This document shows, one piece after another, positions 21,536-32,468 of a stretch of 64,000 bases of DNA. Under the pieces are notes generated by a model. It did not search any database. It was given only the letters and a program-made list of their open reading frames with translations, and was not told where the DNA came from. The stretch's first letter is position 1. Every line of letters starts with the position of its first letter. The DNA is taken from contig CM077658.1 in NCBI GenBank assembly GCA_039707465.1, positions 15,997,574 to 16,061,573 on the forward strand, in the 5' to 3' direction. Origin of the DNA: Rhabdophis nuchalis (taxonomy: Eukaryota; Chordata; Lepidosauria; Squamata; Natricidae). Position numbers and translations under genes: made by a program.

Positions 21536-22965
21536 ATGGCCTGGCCAATTTCTGAATTTACGGGATAGTTTTAGGGAGTGGAGCTTCTCTCTGCTAGTTG
21601 CAAAAGAATGTGCCCCATTTGAAGGTGTAAGTTCCACCATGCCTATCATAGCAGCCTATTCTTCAGGAAATCTTCACAGTGATTTTTTTTTCTTAAATAC
21701 CGCCGTTCACCTTGAGATGAGTGCTACCTTTTGTAAAAAACAAACAAAAAAACCCTCATAAATAACTTCCTCCTGTATTTTTAAACGGCATTTATAGCGA
21801 CATTTTCGTAGTATGAAATTTATTTAGTTGAGATCAATTGACAACTGACAACTTTTTTTAAAAAAACAGATGGTTATTCAACTAAAAATGTTTGAACTTG
21901 TTGAAATGGGCACTCAGGCAAAAATCAAATTTAGATTTGTTAAACGTTCTTTTAGAAAACACGGACAACATTATTATTTCTGTTGAGAGCAGAAAAAGAA
22001 ACACAAGCCGTGGAAATACACCTTCTCTCACTGTCAGTCTGAATTAGAAGAATTATACAATGGCATTCTACTCTCTCCCAATTTTATGTAATTCTCTTAT
22101 ATTCTTAATTCCTTTTCTTTTCTTTTTTTATCATCTTGTACGTGGTAAATTCGCTCTTCTCAGCTAAGGTTTGCGGTATTTGTACATTTTTGATGTCCCT
22201 AAAGTACAACTCTGCAAGAGTTTGACTGGCACCAAGTTTCATTGAAAAAATTAGATTATTTCACTGCTCGGTGTAGGGTGTGCGTTTTGCCCCAAGCTAA
22301 ACAGAGTAGGTTTTAGCCCTATTGCGTTCTATTGGGACCACTGATGAAAAGAGAAAGAAAATGACAAATCTAGATGTTTCATTTTTATTGTACTATTATC
22401 TCTTGCCGACGCTGAAGGAAGACTGGAAATTGGACTTTATAAACCGGTATTAAGACTGATTGAATGACTAACTTCAGTCAAGATCAGCGCTTCTGTTAAA
22501 ATGGCTCAATAAAAGAAACGGAGAGAGTCAGTATAAACAGCTTTATCTCTGTATGAGAAAATAAATAAATAGATTTCTTCCTCTCTCCCCCCCCCTAAAA
22601 AAAAACACCATATCGTCCAGTCCCCCCAAAGGACAACTTTTAAAATTCTACTGATGTTGACATGCATTCCTGGAGCAAAGCAGCGCCAATGAAGAAGTAC
22701 AAATTTCTAACCATAACACACTGAAGCGGATGGAGTGATCGAATACATCTAGAAAATACCAAATTGGAGGAGAATGGGGAGAGGGAGCCGTACCAAGTGA
22801 TTCCCAGTGGAAAATCCTAGAATTTTGTGGACCGTTATGAATTGTTGCTCATTAAGAGGCAGATTTTCTTAAGTCATTATACAATATACTTTCACAAATG
22901 TATGAAAGTAGAGACCAAGGCATAAAGTATAAGGCATAAAGAGTAGAGAATGTTTACGTCTATGC
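21536..22965. other. Unique DNA, no gene seen
   Basis: AT-rich with no open frame of note. 21960-22480 is free of repeats. Confidence 0.4.
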
Positions 22966-23270
22966 CGAGGGGTGTGATGGCTCAGTGGTTAAGATGCTGT
23001 GCTTGTCTGCTGGAAAGTCGACAGCTTGGGTTTGAGTCCTGAGCGCTGCATGATGGAGTGAGCTCCTGTTACTTGCTACAGCTCCTGCCAGTCTAGCAAC
23101 TCGAAAGCATGCAAATGCAGGTAGATAAATAGGTACCACTTTGGTGGGAAGTTGACAGCATTCTGTGCTCCTCGGTATATTGTCATGCTGGTCACATTGA
23201 CCATGGAAACAGAGATGAGAAATGGCCTCTAGAGTCAGACACAACTGGACGGGGAAATCTTTAACTTTAC
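22966..23270 (+). mobile_element. Sauria-type SINE (family 2), diverged
   Basis: Head GATGGCTCAGTGGTTAAGAT, then GAGCGCTGCATGATGGAGTG, CACTTTGGTGGGAAG and a Bov-B-like end GAGTCAGACACAACTGGAC, closer to Bov-B here than in the other copies. Confidence 0.88.
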
Positions 23271-24261
23271 TGGAAACTGAGGTTTAGGTGATAACTTTAA
23301 TCTATCCAGGAAGAAAATGGCAAAGTCTGAAAGACTTAGCCAAAACCTGCACTGAAAACATTTTTCCGCCTTAATCCCATGTGACTGTAAATCAGTGTGG
23401 TCAATGGAAGACGTTCTTTGAATGCAGACCACTGTGTTGTAGAAAATTTCAGAAGAGTTCCTCCGGTGACATATAGTATTACAGCATTGTCAAGAATGAT
23501 GCTTCTACTCCCAAATGCTATCTTCCTAGATTGTCAAATTCTCCTTCCTTGTCAGTGCTTAGAATAAACTTTTGGTGCTTCCTTGAGGGCATAAAACTCT
23601 TTGCAAGTAGCTTAAGATGTAAGTCTATTGTTCTGGTGTCTTCGGATAAACCTGAATAAAATTGGAAGCATCTCATTTGCAACTCTTCACAGTGAGATCT
23701 AATGGAGGCAGACAGCTGCAATATCTGAAATACATATCAGACCTTTCCAGTGGTCCTTTTTTCCTGGTTCTCTTCATTCCATATGTAGCTCGCTGCATGG
23801 CCAGCTGCAGTCTCTTTCTTAGGCCATATCCTAATATGTCTAAGCCATCCTTTCCTTAATGGAGATCTCTGACATGGATTTATCTACCACAAAACAAGCT
23901 TAATAATAGACAGTGAACAGTCAGCTTCAAGTATTCATTCTGACTTTGTCAGTGGTTCAAAGGAAGGAATTCCTGATCCAGCTTTGATTCTCATCAGTTG
24001 CTGGAATTTTTTCATTAAAGTTTCTGATTAGAAAGATTTACTGTACACTAATAAAGCTTTTATGAAAAAATTCCACCAAGTGCTATGTGTCAAACATAGG
24101 TCCTGTACACAGTGGAATCGAGGTTTAAATTCTTGCAACTTTTTGTACCACTTACACATTTGAAGTCCTAGATTTCATCTATTCCTTTTTGGGGAATTGG
24201 ATTAATCTGATATCAAGTTATTTGTTTCTGACAGACTGAAAACTTCTTACAGCAGCAACAA
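23271..24261. other. Unique DNA, no gene seen
   Basis: No recognised repeat or coding segment. Confidence 0.4.
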
Positions 24262-24437
24262 AGAAATGGATCATTTTCTTCTTCTTCTTCTTCTTCTTCT
24301 TCTTCTTCTTCTTCTTCTTCTTCTTCTTCTTCTTCTTCTTCTTCTTCTTCTTCTTCTTCTTCTTCTTCTTCTTCTTCTTCTCCTTCTCCTCCTCCTCCTC
24401 CTCCTCCTCCTCCTCCTCCTCCTCCTCCTCCTCCTCC
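24262..24437 (+). repeat. Long (TTC)n-(TCC)n compound microsatellite
   Basis: After the flank AAGAAATGGATCATTTTCT come about 35 TTC units and then, from about 24388, about 16 TCC units: over 160 bases of pure pyrimidine. It is GAA/TTC-type DNA, known to form triplexes. The poly-leucine, poly-glutamate and poly-arginine frames across it are artefacts. Confidence 0.96.
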
Positions 24438-24680
24438 CCCCACTTGGAATCAGCCCAAAAAAAATTGGGAAAAGATTTATGAGAATCAAATCTTATATTT
24501 TAGAATGGAACTGACCAGTTCTGTGAGGAGAATGACAAAAACAGCATCAAACCATTGCAATCCAAATCCTATGCTTTTATATATACACCCCTGGACCCCC
24601 ATAGGATTGGCCTTAAAAAGTGCTTTCAGATTAAATTATTACACTCATATGTATAATTGGACCACTTGCTTTCCAAAATA

Positions 24681-24893
24681 GCAGGAGCACTTAGACTTAT
24701 ATTCACAGTGCTTTCCATCCCTCTCTAAGCGGTTTACAGAGTCATCCTCTTGCCCCCAAAAATCCTCATTTTACCCACCTCAGATGGATGGAAGGCTGAG
24801 TCAATCTTGAGCCTGGTGAGATCTGAACTGCTGGACTGCAGCTAGCAGTCAGCTAAAGTAGCCTGCAGTTCTGCACCCTAACCACTGCGCCAC
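24681..24893 (-). mobile_element. SINE family 1
   Basis: Minus-strand reading: GGTGGCGCAGTGGTTAGGGTGC head, GACTCAGCCTTCCATCC body (24788-24805) and a tail near 24690. The B box is poor. A perfect 17-bp hairpin lies immediately beyond its head (24895-24933). Confidence 0.88.
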
Positions 24894-24894
24894 C

Positions 24895-24933
24895 ATTATT
24901 ATATTGATAAAATAAATTTATCAATATAATAAT
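24895..24933. repeat. Perfect 17-bp inverted repeat, 5-base loop
   Basis: Arms ATTATTATATTGATAAA (24895-24911) and its exact complement (24917-24933) around ATAAA. AT-only apart from one G/C pair per arm. Confidence 0.85.
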
Positions 24934-25287
24934 GACATTTCCAAGCTGGAATGCAGAATGCTTGTAAGTAGATTACATGTAAGTCAAATGGGGCATTGTT
25001 TCACTTTCTCCAATGCTTGGAATGGTTGGCTGGGAATCGAGACGTTTTAGACATTCCTACAAGGTATACACACACACACACAAACATATGGCTCCATACA
25101 GTAAAACAAGTGTATAAAACTCAATAAAAATGGCGAACTCACAGTGTTCAAATGAGAAAAAAGAGGAATCAATCCATATGTTGAGTTGACTTGATTCATG
25201 TGTTGTTGGTAAGTGGAGAGTGTATTTGGTTGGTAGGAAAGGGAGACATTCCAGGATTATGAGCAAAATGATATTTTGTTAAGAGAG

Positions 25288-25342
25288 AGAGGGGGGAGGG
25301 AGAGATAGATAGAGGGGGAGGGGGGAGGGGGAGAGGGAGAAG

Positions 25343-25405
<63 letters not shown>
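25288..25405 (+). repeat. GA-rich tract with (GA)n
   Basis: GGGGGAGG-type purine sequence followed by about 30 GA units (25345-25404). Simple repeat only. Confidence 0.93.
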
Positions 25406-25407
<2 letters not shown>

Positions 25408-26640
25408 AGATTAATCCAAAACAGACTGAATCCATTAGAAAAAAGATTATAGAAATAACGAATGATTTAATGCTATCTGATCTTCCTGGAGTCAAAAGTG
25501 TTTTTGATTGGGAAAATCTTCAGCAACAATATGCACAATTTCAAATACTTTGAAAAGTATCTGCTTCCCATTAAGTTCCCCAATCTCTATTAGAAATACG
25601 GACACCTACTAAAATGTTTTACAGACACACCTTTTCACAGGTGTGTTAGAATTGTTTTTGGCCCTGTTGGTTACATGTACTGGGATGTGTACTCCTAACA
25701 CAATTGTTTGGGGTGTGTGTGTATGATTGCCTTAGGAAGCTGGTAACTTCTCCTACGTTCTCCTTTTAAATTTGTCCTCTAAAATCATAACCATTCTTCT
25801 CAAGAAAAGCTTGTCCCCTATTGACAGACAAGTCAACAGCAAGGAGAAAAAATGGACATTCTGAAATGGGATAATCCAGTGTTGTAATTCAGTGTCAGAC
25901 TGTGATAATGCATTAACAAAGAATAACATCTGGGGAATCTGTGGCCCTCTATATTACATGTTAGGAGTTGTCCGACATTTGATAGTCTATAAATTCTCAC
26001 CAAGAACTTGCTTTATTATCTCATATTAAAAACTACCTTTTAATGACCATGTAATCCCTTACCGTCAGCTCCATCCCATTGTTCTATTACCTCATATTGG
26101 GGTGGGATAACTGTGAAAAATAGGTAAATGAAGCAACGGAACAACATTGTTCTTGTTTCCAAAAGCAATTTCAGCACAAGAAGACAATGGTCCTAAACGT
26201 ATCTATTGGGATACATCCATTAAACTCATAAGACTCATAATATTGCAATATATGTATTTCTGTTTCATAATACAGGCATGTGCGTATCATACCAGATTTA
26301 GAAAATCAACATCCGAATCTCAATTTTGGAATCACGTTGATTTTCCTTTCAGAAAGGAGATAGGTTAAACCTTTGGATTTTTCATGAGAATAATGTCTAT
26401 GGAGATTCTAAGTCCTCCATGTCATAGTTGCCCCAAAGGTGTTTTTCAAAAGGCAACTGGACTTCCTTTGTTTTTCCTTGAAGATTTTTGCTCCTCATCC
26501 ATGACGTTTCTTCAGTTATGAGTGAATGGAGGAGAAAGGAAGCATTTGTATTCTTTGCAATCATCTCATTGTTAGTCCACTTTCTGAGATACGTTGAGGC
26601 CACTTGGATGTTTATTTGCACCATCAGAGTCATCTGAACA
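25406..26640. other. Unique DNA with small repeat fragments
   Basis: 26037-26070 (GACCATGTAATCCCTTACCG) matches the end of a SINE-like repeat at about 52590. 26470-26530 resembles an unassigned retroelement phrase also hinted at near 9740. No gene seen. Confidence 0.4.
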
Positions 26641-26649
26641 GTGCAAATG

Positions 26650-26712
26650 GGTGTATTTATTTATTTATTTAAATTTATACCCCGCCCTTCTACTAAAAAA
26701 GGACCCAGGGTG
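26650..26712 (-). mobile_element. L2-type LINE 3' terminus fragment
   Basis: TTTATACCCCGCCCTTCTAC and GGACCCAGGG match the 3' end of the L2 fragment at 28239-28680. Confidence 0.7.
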
Positions 26713-26724
26713 TGGAACATTCTT

Positions 26725-27102
26725 GGAATTGCTTGAAGAAAAGAAGAGCTAAGAAATCAGGGTCGACTTGGAAGTAAAGCCAAAGGTGGAAGGTGAATGG
26801 CCACTCACTCCCAAAGGAAATAAAAGAGGAGTGAAAGGGGAGTAGGCTTTTGCAGAAAACAATTTGTTCATTCGTTCATTCATTTCAGGAGTGTGAAGAT
26901 CTGTCCGTGAACCTTAGAGACTCTGTGCCCAGTCTTTCCTTGCACAGCACTGCGTTTGGAAAATATTTACGTGGCAGCTTTCCATGCTAGATAAAGTCTG
27001 TGGTCATAACTTCACCTTTGGAAGACCGTTTGCCAGGCCTTTGCTGAATGTGAATGAGAGGAATTCACATTCGGTTAATAAAACAGGTTTTGTCGGGACC
27101 CG
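26725..27102 (+). mobile_element. Partial LTR, family A
   Basis: Matches the second half of the LTR at 20792-21371: GACTTGGAAGTAAAGCC, GGAAATAAAAGAGGAGTG (a better TATA-like box than in the other copy), TAATAAAACAGG and TTTTGTCGGGACC. The first part and the terminus are lost. Confidence 0.8.
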
Positions 27103-28238
27103 TTATTCAGTGAATGAACAATTGAAGAAGAAATTTGAGAAGGAGAAGTCTGAGTTCAGTGTGAGTTGTACTACGGTTTTGAATCTTACCACTTCCACCT
27201 GTTGCTTCCCATGAATGCAGCTCTCTGACTGCATGTGTCCAACTCAAAATCCCATCTTCATCCTCACCCATTCTTAAACCTGAGGCCTAAAGACCACCTA
27301 CAACTTCCAAACCTTCTTGAAGGAAGACATCCACAGGACAGTCAAGAACAAGTTGAATCTTCTGAATCTCACCTTTTTGCTCCTGTTCTTCAGAAATTTG
27401 GTCTTTCCACCCCTCTGGATCCTTTGATCTTGGAGAGAGAGGTGGAACGCCCACCCCGGAATAAGCATGAGGAACATTCTTGCAATGTTTCAACAATATA
27501 ACAAACAATAAAAATATTGCATTAAACATTGAGGGACACTTTAACCATGCAGTGGCTGTGCCTGAAAATTAAATATCCCAGCCATTAATTTCTCCGTCTT
27601 CAAATGACTGAAAAGCAACAGTCCACATTAAAGTCTAACCACTTGTAAAATTGGATTTTTGAAGATTAAGCCTTGTCCGAAGTAATGCTGGCCAAAGGGA
27701 GGGGGAAAAAATAGGTGGAAGAGGAACATTAAAGCCGTGTTTTGTATATTATACCCAACCGGGATTCATGCTGATCACATAAGGTTTCCCAACGATGTGA
27801 TTTAAAGGAGCTCTGATAGTAAACCCTGCAAGATATGGAGCAGAGAACATTTCAACCCATGGGTAATGAGATATTGATCTCCCGGTCTCCGGGTCACAGG
27901 TTCAAATTTGCATAGGTTGGCAGTGACTTCGAGTGAGCAAAGTGGCACCAACTTCATCATGTACACATTTTGTTTCCCCGCACTCCATAAAATGCAAAGA
28001 TCAAAGGCAAAGGGTTGGATTTGCATTGAGAATTAGGGGATACATTTTTGTGGGGGGGGGGGGGTCACGTTTGGATGCAAGCCAACGACAACGCCGTGTT
28101 CCAGATTAAGGTCGAGACTCTGTGCTTGCTTTCACATGTCTCCCAAAGGTGCCCAAGGTTTTCGGATAGAAACACACAGAGATGCCAAAGATTGCGATGG
28201 GTATTTGAGACAAGCAACCAATTCACCTCAGTTTATTT
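27103..28238. other. Unique DNA, no gene seen
   Basis: A G run lies at 28050-28064. An 88-codon frame at 27235-27501 and its minus-strand partner have no recognisable domain. Confidence 0.4.
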
Positions 28239-28680
28239 ATTTATTTATTTATTTGGTTTAATTTATACCCCGCCCTTCTCCACAGAGGACCCAGGGCGGC
28301 GCACAGGAAATTTAAAAAACATACAAAAATACAATAAATATAATTTTAAAAAACTATTAAATAACCCCATCCTGCGCTAAAACCAAATTTTAAAACCCAA
28401 TTTAAAACTATCTTAAGTCCCCAAGGGAGGTTAGGCTAGGCCGGCTTGTTGAAACAGATATGTCTTAAGACATTGGCGGAAGAGGCGGAGGTCGGTGATG
28501 GTACGTAATTTAGGGGGTAGGTCATCCCAGAGGGCTGGCCCCGCCACAGAGAAGGCTCTTCCCCTGGGCGTCGCCAGTCGGCATTGTCCGGCCGACGGTA
28601 CCCTGAGGAGGCCCTCTCTGTGGGAGCGTATCGGTCTGAGGGATGTATGGGGCAGGAGGCGGTCTCGCATATAACTAGTT
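28239..28680 (-). mobile_element. L2 LINE 3' fragment, second subfamily
   Basis: On the minus strand the last 75 or so codons include DRLLPHTSLRPIRSH and ALWDDLPP, diverged from the 2.6-5.7 kb element. The 3' UTR and a CGCCCTGGGTCCTC box follow, then an AAATAAATAAATAAATAAAC tail. Confidence 0.9.
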
Positions 28681-28704
28681 AAACCATTTGGAACGTTGTG
28701 GGGG

Positions 28705-28958
28705 GCTGTAGTTAATTTTTAAATTGGGACACAAACACAACCATCTTGATTTGTCCATCTTGCTTTTAAAAACTTGTCTAGGCTTGATAATCTTTATGAC
28801 TATCATTAAGTGCGGTATCTTATGATTATTGACAAATGTATCTTGTCTTTTTATGTACACTGAGAGCATCTGCACCAAAGACAAATTCCTTGCGTGTCCA
28901 ATCACACTTGGCCAATAAAGAATTCTATTCTATTCTATTCTATTCTATTCTATTCTAA
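28705..28958 (+). mobile_element. CR1/L3 LINE 3' end with (ATTCT)n tail
   Basis: CAATCACACTTGGCCAATAA, then AGAATTC leading into 7-8 TATTC units (28920-28956). This tail matches the reported seeding of AATAG-class microsatellites by snake L3 LINEs and is the best pointer to a snake. Confidence 0.88.
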
Positions 28959-28959
28959 A

Positions 28960-29313
28960 GGGATATGGTAGTTGCGTGGCTAAGACACTGAGCTTGCCGA
29001 TCAGAAAGATCGGCAGTTCGATGGTACAAATCGCTAGCGCCACATAACAGAGTGATTGCCATTACTTGTCCCAGATTCTGCCCACCTAGCAGTTCAAAAG
29101 CAAGTAAAAATATGCAAGTAGAAAAATAGGAACCACCTTTGGTGGGAAGGTAACAGCGTTCCGTGCCCCTTCAGCATTTAGTCATACTGGCCACATGGCC
29201 ATGGAGACATCTTCAGACAGCGCTGGCTCTTCGGCTTTGAAATAGAGATGAGCACCGCCTCCTAGAGTCAGAAACGACTAGCACATATGTGCAAGGGGAA
29301 CCTTTACCTTTAG
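28960..29313 (+). mobile_element. Sauria-type SINE (family 2), full length
   Basis: GCGTGGCTAAGACACTGAG head, CCACCTTTGGTGGGAAGG body, then GAGTCAGAAACGACTAGCAC and CATATGTGCAAGGGGAACC with a CCTTTACCTTT end. It was inserted directly behind the (ATTCT)n tail of the L3 fragment. Confidence 0.95.
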
Positions 29314-29407
29314 GCTTTATAAAATGAATCCACATCAAAGTAAAACTAAAAATGTTCATAAGTATGTGTTTTTTAAAAAAAATTGACAGTTCCATACTTA
29401 CTGTACA

Positions 29408-29567
29408 AGTCAGGCCCAGATGAGGGTTTACTCAGCCTCCCATCCTTCCAAAGTTGGTAAAATGAGGACCCAGACTATTGGGGGCATGAGGCTGACTCTG
29501 TAAACGCCTTAGAGAGGGCTGTAAAGTACTGTGAAGCAGTATATAAGTCTAAGTGCTATTGTTATTT
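29408..29567 (+). mobile_element. SINE family 1, 5'-truncated
   Basis: Starts within the body (TTTACTCAGCCTCCCATCC) and has a good tail (GCAGTATATAAGTCTAAGTG, CTATTGTTATT). Confidence 0.87.
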
Positions 29568-30895
29568 ATAGGACATCTATAAAAAAGCATTCTTAGTAGA
29601 TGTGACTCAGGTGTACCTGGTACCTGAAAGCAACCTTAAATCCTGTCCTATTTCTTGTGCAAATCCACATTACAACAGAAACTGATTTCACCAGGTGAGA
29701 CCGCATATTCCCTCGCTAAAAATCAGCCCTAGTGTATTCCCAGCGGCTTTTCAATAAAGAATTATTTTCCGAGCCCAGACAACACCACTATAATGTAGTG
29801 ATTTTGGAAATGGCACTTCATTCATTGAAAGCCTGCCTTTCATGCAAATGGCAATTTGTAGCCCGAGTATAAAAATTGCACGTTGGGAAGCAATATAACA
29901 CAGCTGCACGCTGTTGTCACAAGCGCATGCAAACAGCAGCCTTCTGCAAGGAAGGGCATGTTATATGTCGAGTGGCCTCTTGCAAGGAACCTTTGCGAAG
30001 TTCACACTCATGCACACACAGAGACACACGACTCCCAGCCTCTTTTCAGGTCACACCGGCACTATAGTTAGCGAATTGATAAGGTTCCTCTGTTAAGCTT
30101 TATTACTTCTGACACCAGCCTATGACACTTTATAAAAAGAAGTAATCCAGAACAATCTCTAGGTAATTAACACCTAGATAAACAAACATAAATTTCTATA
30201 TTGCATTTATTTGGACTACCACTCAAATATGCGTGAACCATGCTTTTTTAATTAAAAGATAAATCTATGTGACACTTAGCCTCAAACTTAATTATTCAGC
30301 ATAGTATAATAAAAAATACAGCCCATTAAATGTGTCTTGCTCTGTATTTCTGTATTAACAGCAAAACAGTTCACTCTGGGATCATTTAAATTTTCTTCCC
30401 TCCTCTTTTCCTGCGATTTCCCTATCCACTGAAGCTCCCTCTTTCCCTCCCTCCCTTTCTTTTTCAATATGACTTTAGCAACACCAACAGGTGAAGAGCT
30501 GCAGATTCCTTGGCTGTTGCAGGTTTTCTTCGTCTCATTCGGCTTTTTCTCTTTGAAAGGTTAGCCCACCACTGCGGTTTTTACTGTCCTGCTTCATCTA
30601 CCAATGTTCTTCCCTCTGTCCATGGTTTCTGCCCCACAAGGACATCAAGGGAACAAGGATCCCACAGTGAAGCCCCATTTTGGTGGGACTGTGTTTAGGA
30701 TCCCCAAAACTGGGCATGTCCCCACACTGGAGGTTTATAGCGCAGGTGTTAAAAGAGGAAGGAAGAGTTTAACAGGATGGGGTGAGTGAGGGATTTTAGG
30801 CCTTGTACAAGATTCAACGAGAAACATTAAGCTATTTGGGAATGTCTTGTCAAGATATTCAACCCTCTGCACAGCAAAGATGCCAATCTAACTAA
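29568..30895. other. Unique DNA, candidate conserved non-coding block
   Basis: 29620-29880 and 30100-30470 contain no simple repeats or known elements. A POU-type octamer ATGCAAAT lies at 29842-29849. Overlapping short open frames at 29876-30096 are not supported as genes. Conservation cannot be judged from this sequence alone. Confidence 0.4.
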
Positions 30896-31030
30896 AATCC
30901 TCCCTCCCTCACAATCAGGAGGTTGTGAGTTCAATCCTAGGTAGAGGCAGATGTAAGATCTCCTGCTTGGGCAGGGGATTGGACTAGATGACCTGCAAGG
31001 TCCCTTCCAACTCTTGTTAATCTGTTACAT
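30896..31030 (+). mobile_element. CR1-tailed SINE or CR1 3' fragment
   Basis: A tRNA-like GGTTGTGAGTTCAATCCTAGG (B-box-like) is followed by GGACTAGATGACCTGCAAGG and CCCTTCCAACTC, the CR1 3' end. It could be a CR1-mobilised SINE. Confidence 0.65.
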
Positions 31031-31090
31031 TTTATTGGCAGTCATTTTTCCTCCCTCCCTCCCTCCCTCCCTTCCTTTTTCACATTTTAT
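31031..31090 (+). repeat. (CCCT)n-rich tract
   Basis: TCCC-type repeats at 31049-31075 with a related stretch at 31140-31165. Simple repeat. Confidence 0.7.
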
Positions 31091-31207
31091 TGCAGCCTTC
31101 CTGCCTTCCTCTCTTACATTTTATTGGCAGCCATCTTTCCACCCTCCCTCCCTCCTTTCCCTTCTTCCTTCCTAGTATTAGTTACCAGCAATCATTAGCA
31201 CAGAGGA

Positions 31208-31352
31208 TATTACCTAGTTTAGGTAGTGAAACATCTGCAAGAAGCAAGCTCAGAGAGCACCAAGGACCCCTCTTTTCTACCGAGCTACAAATATTCTTCC
31301 TTCCTTCCTTCCTTCCTTCCTTCCTTCCTTCCTTCCTTCCTTCCTTCCTTTC
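31208..31352 (+). repeat. Retroelement 3' fragment followed by (TTCC)n
   Basis: CCTAGTTTAGGTAGTGAAAC and GAGCTACAAATATTCT match 21417-21492, then about 13 TTCC units. Same architecture as the 21.4 kb copy with a different microsatellite. Confidence 0.85.
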
Positions 31353-31969
31353 TTTTTCTTCCTCCCTCCCTCCCTTCCTTTTTATTTTCTTTCTTCCTCA
31401 ATATTCTGCTGTCTAACAATACAAATAAATATCCTTCAGAGTCCTTATTTTTGAATGGAAGACCTCATTGATCAAACCACTTGTAATACTCAAATTCTCT
31501 CTCCCTCTCATTCACATACACATATCTGAGTCCCTTGCGGTCCATACAGAACATTCCTAGGAATATGGAGAGTAAGTTCGGTTGCTCACATCAGCCATGT
31601 CTGATCGGCCTTCGTTTTCAGAACAGCACTTGGATCCCAGTGAGGTCTTGATCTCCAAATGAACCCAGTGCCATGTAAAGAAAAGAAAAGTCCACCTGTT
31701 CAGTTTGAGATCTCCTCTAAAACCTTACATACTCCCCAACCATCTCCCATGGTTGGATAATTGCTTGATGTGAGAAAGAGGCAAAGTTCTGTGATAGCAA
31801 TTTCACACGTTCAGGTTATCAATGTGATAATAGCAATTATCACATGGAAGATCAGAGCTCACCAAAGATAATTAGCCAGGAAAGGCAGTGAAACACCCGA
31901 GGCATCATTTAACGTAGCAAAATTGTGGTACACCACACGCACAGGCATCAATGCATGGCCACATCAGTG
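31353..31969. other. Unique DNA, no gene seen
   Basis: Pyrimidine-rich at first, then single-copy-looking. No recognised feature. Confidence 0.35.
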
Positions 31970-32115
31970 CAAGTAGTCCTTAACTTGCAACGGTTCACTT
32001 AGGCATCATTCGAACTTACAATTTCACTGAAAAAAGCGACTTATGACCATTTTTCACACCATTGTAAATTTTGAAGAGTCACTAAATGAATTGGTTGTAA
32101 GTTGAGAAGGACCTG
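31970..32115. mobile_element. Short hAT-like element
   Basis: Termini CAAGTAGTCCTTAACTTGC and GTAAGTTGAGAAGGACCTG form imperfect inverted repeats of about 20 bp. The inner text GCGACTTATGACC matches 1951-2169. No clean 8-bp duplication is visible. Confidence 0.65.
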
Positions 32116-32468
32116 TACAAAAATCAGACTATGTATAGGATAAATGAGGGGAAAAATGGGCTGCCTCTAAGATTGTACAACTTTCCATTGTTGTAGATTG
32201 TTTTACAACGGATGGGTGTTGAATTTATCTGCTACAGTACAGCAACCCCCTTATTTTCAAAAGCTAAACGTATCTTTTACCTAAAATGATCAATGTTTGA
32301 TATATCCAATTTCTTTTTTCCGTAATACAGCCAACAGCATCACAAAAATGGCTACCGTATACTGGCATTTCAACAACCTTTTAATGAAGTTATAACTATG
32401 TGCTTGTATATGAAGAGATGGATGTAGATATTGTATAGATTTATTCAGGAAACAAAATGAGATAGAAC

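Noticed and set aside
24213..24514. Poly-Leu, poly-Glu and poly-Arg frames
   Set aside because: Direct translations of TTC/TCC microsatellite DNA with no other sequence.
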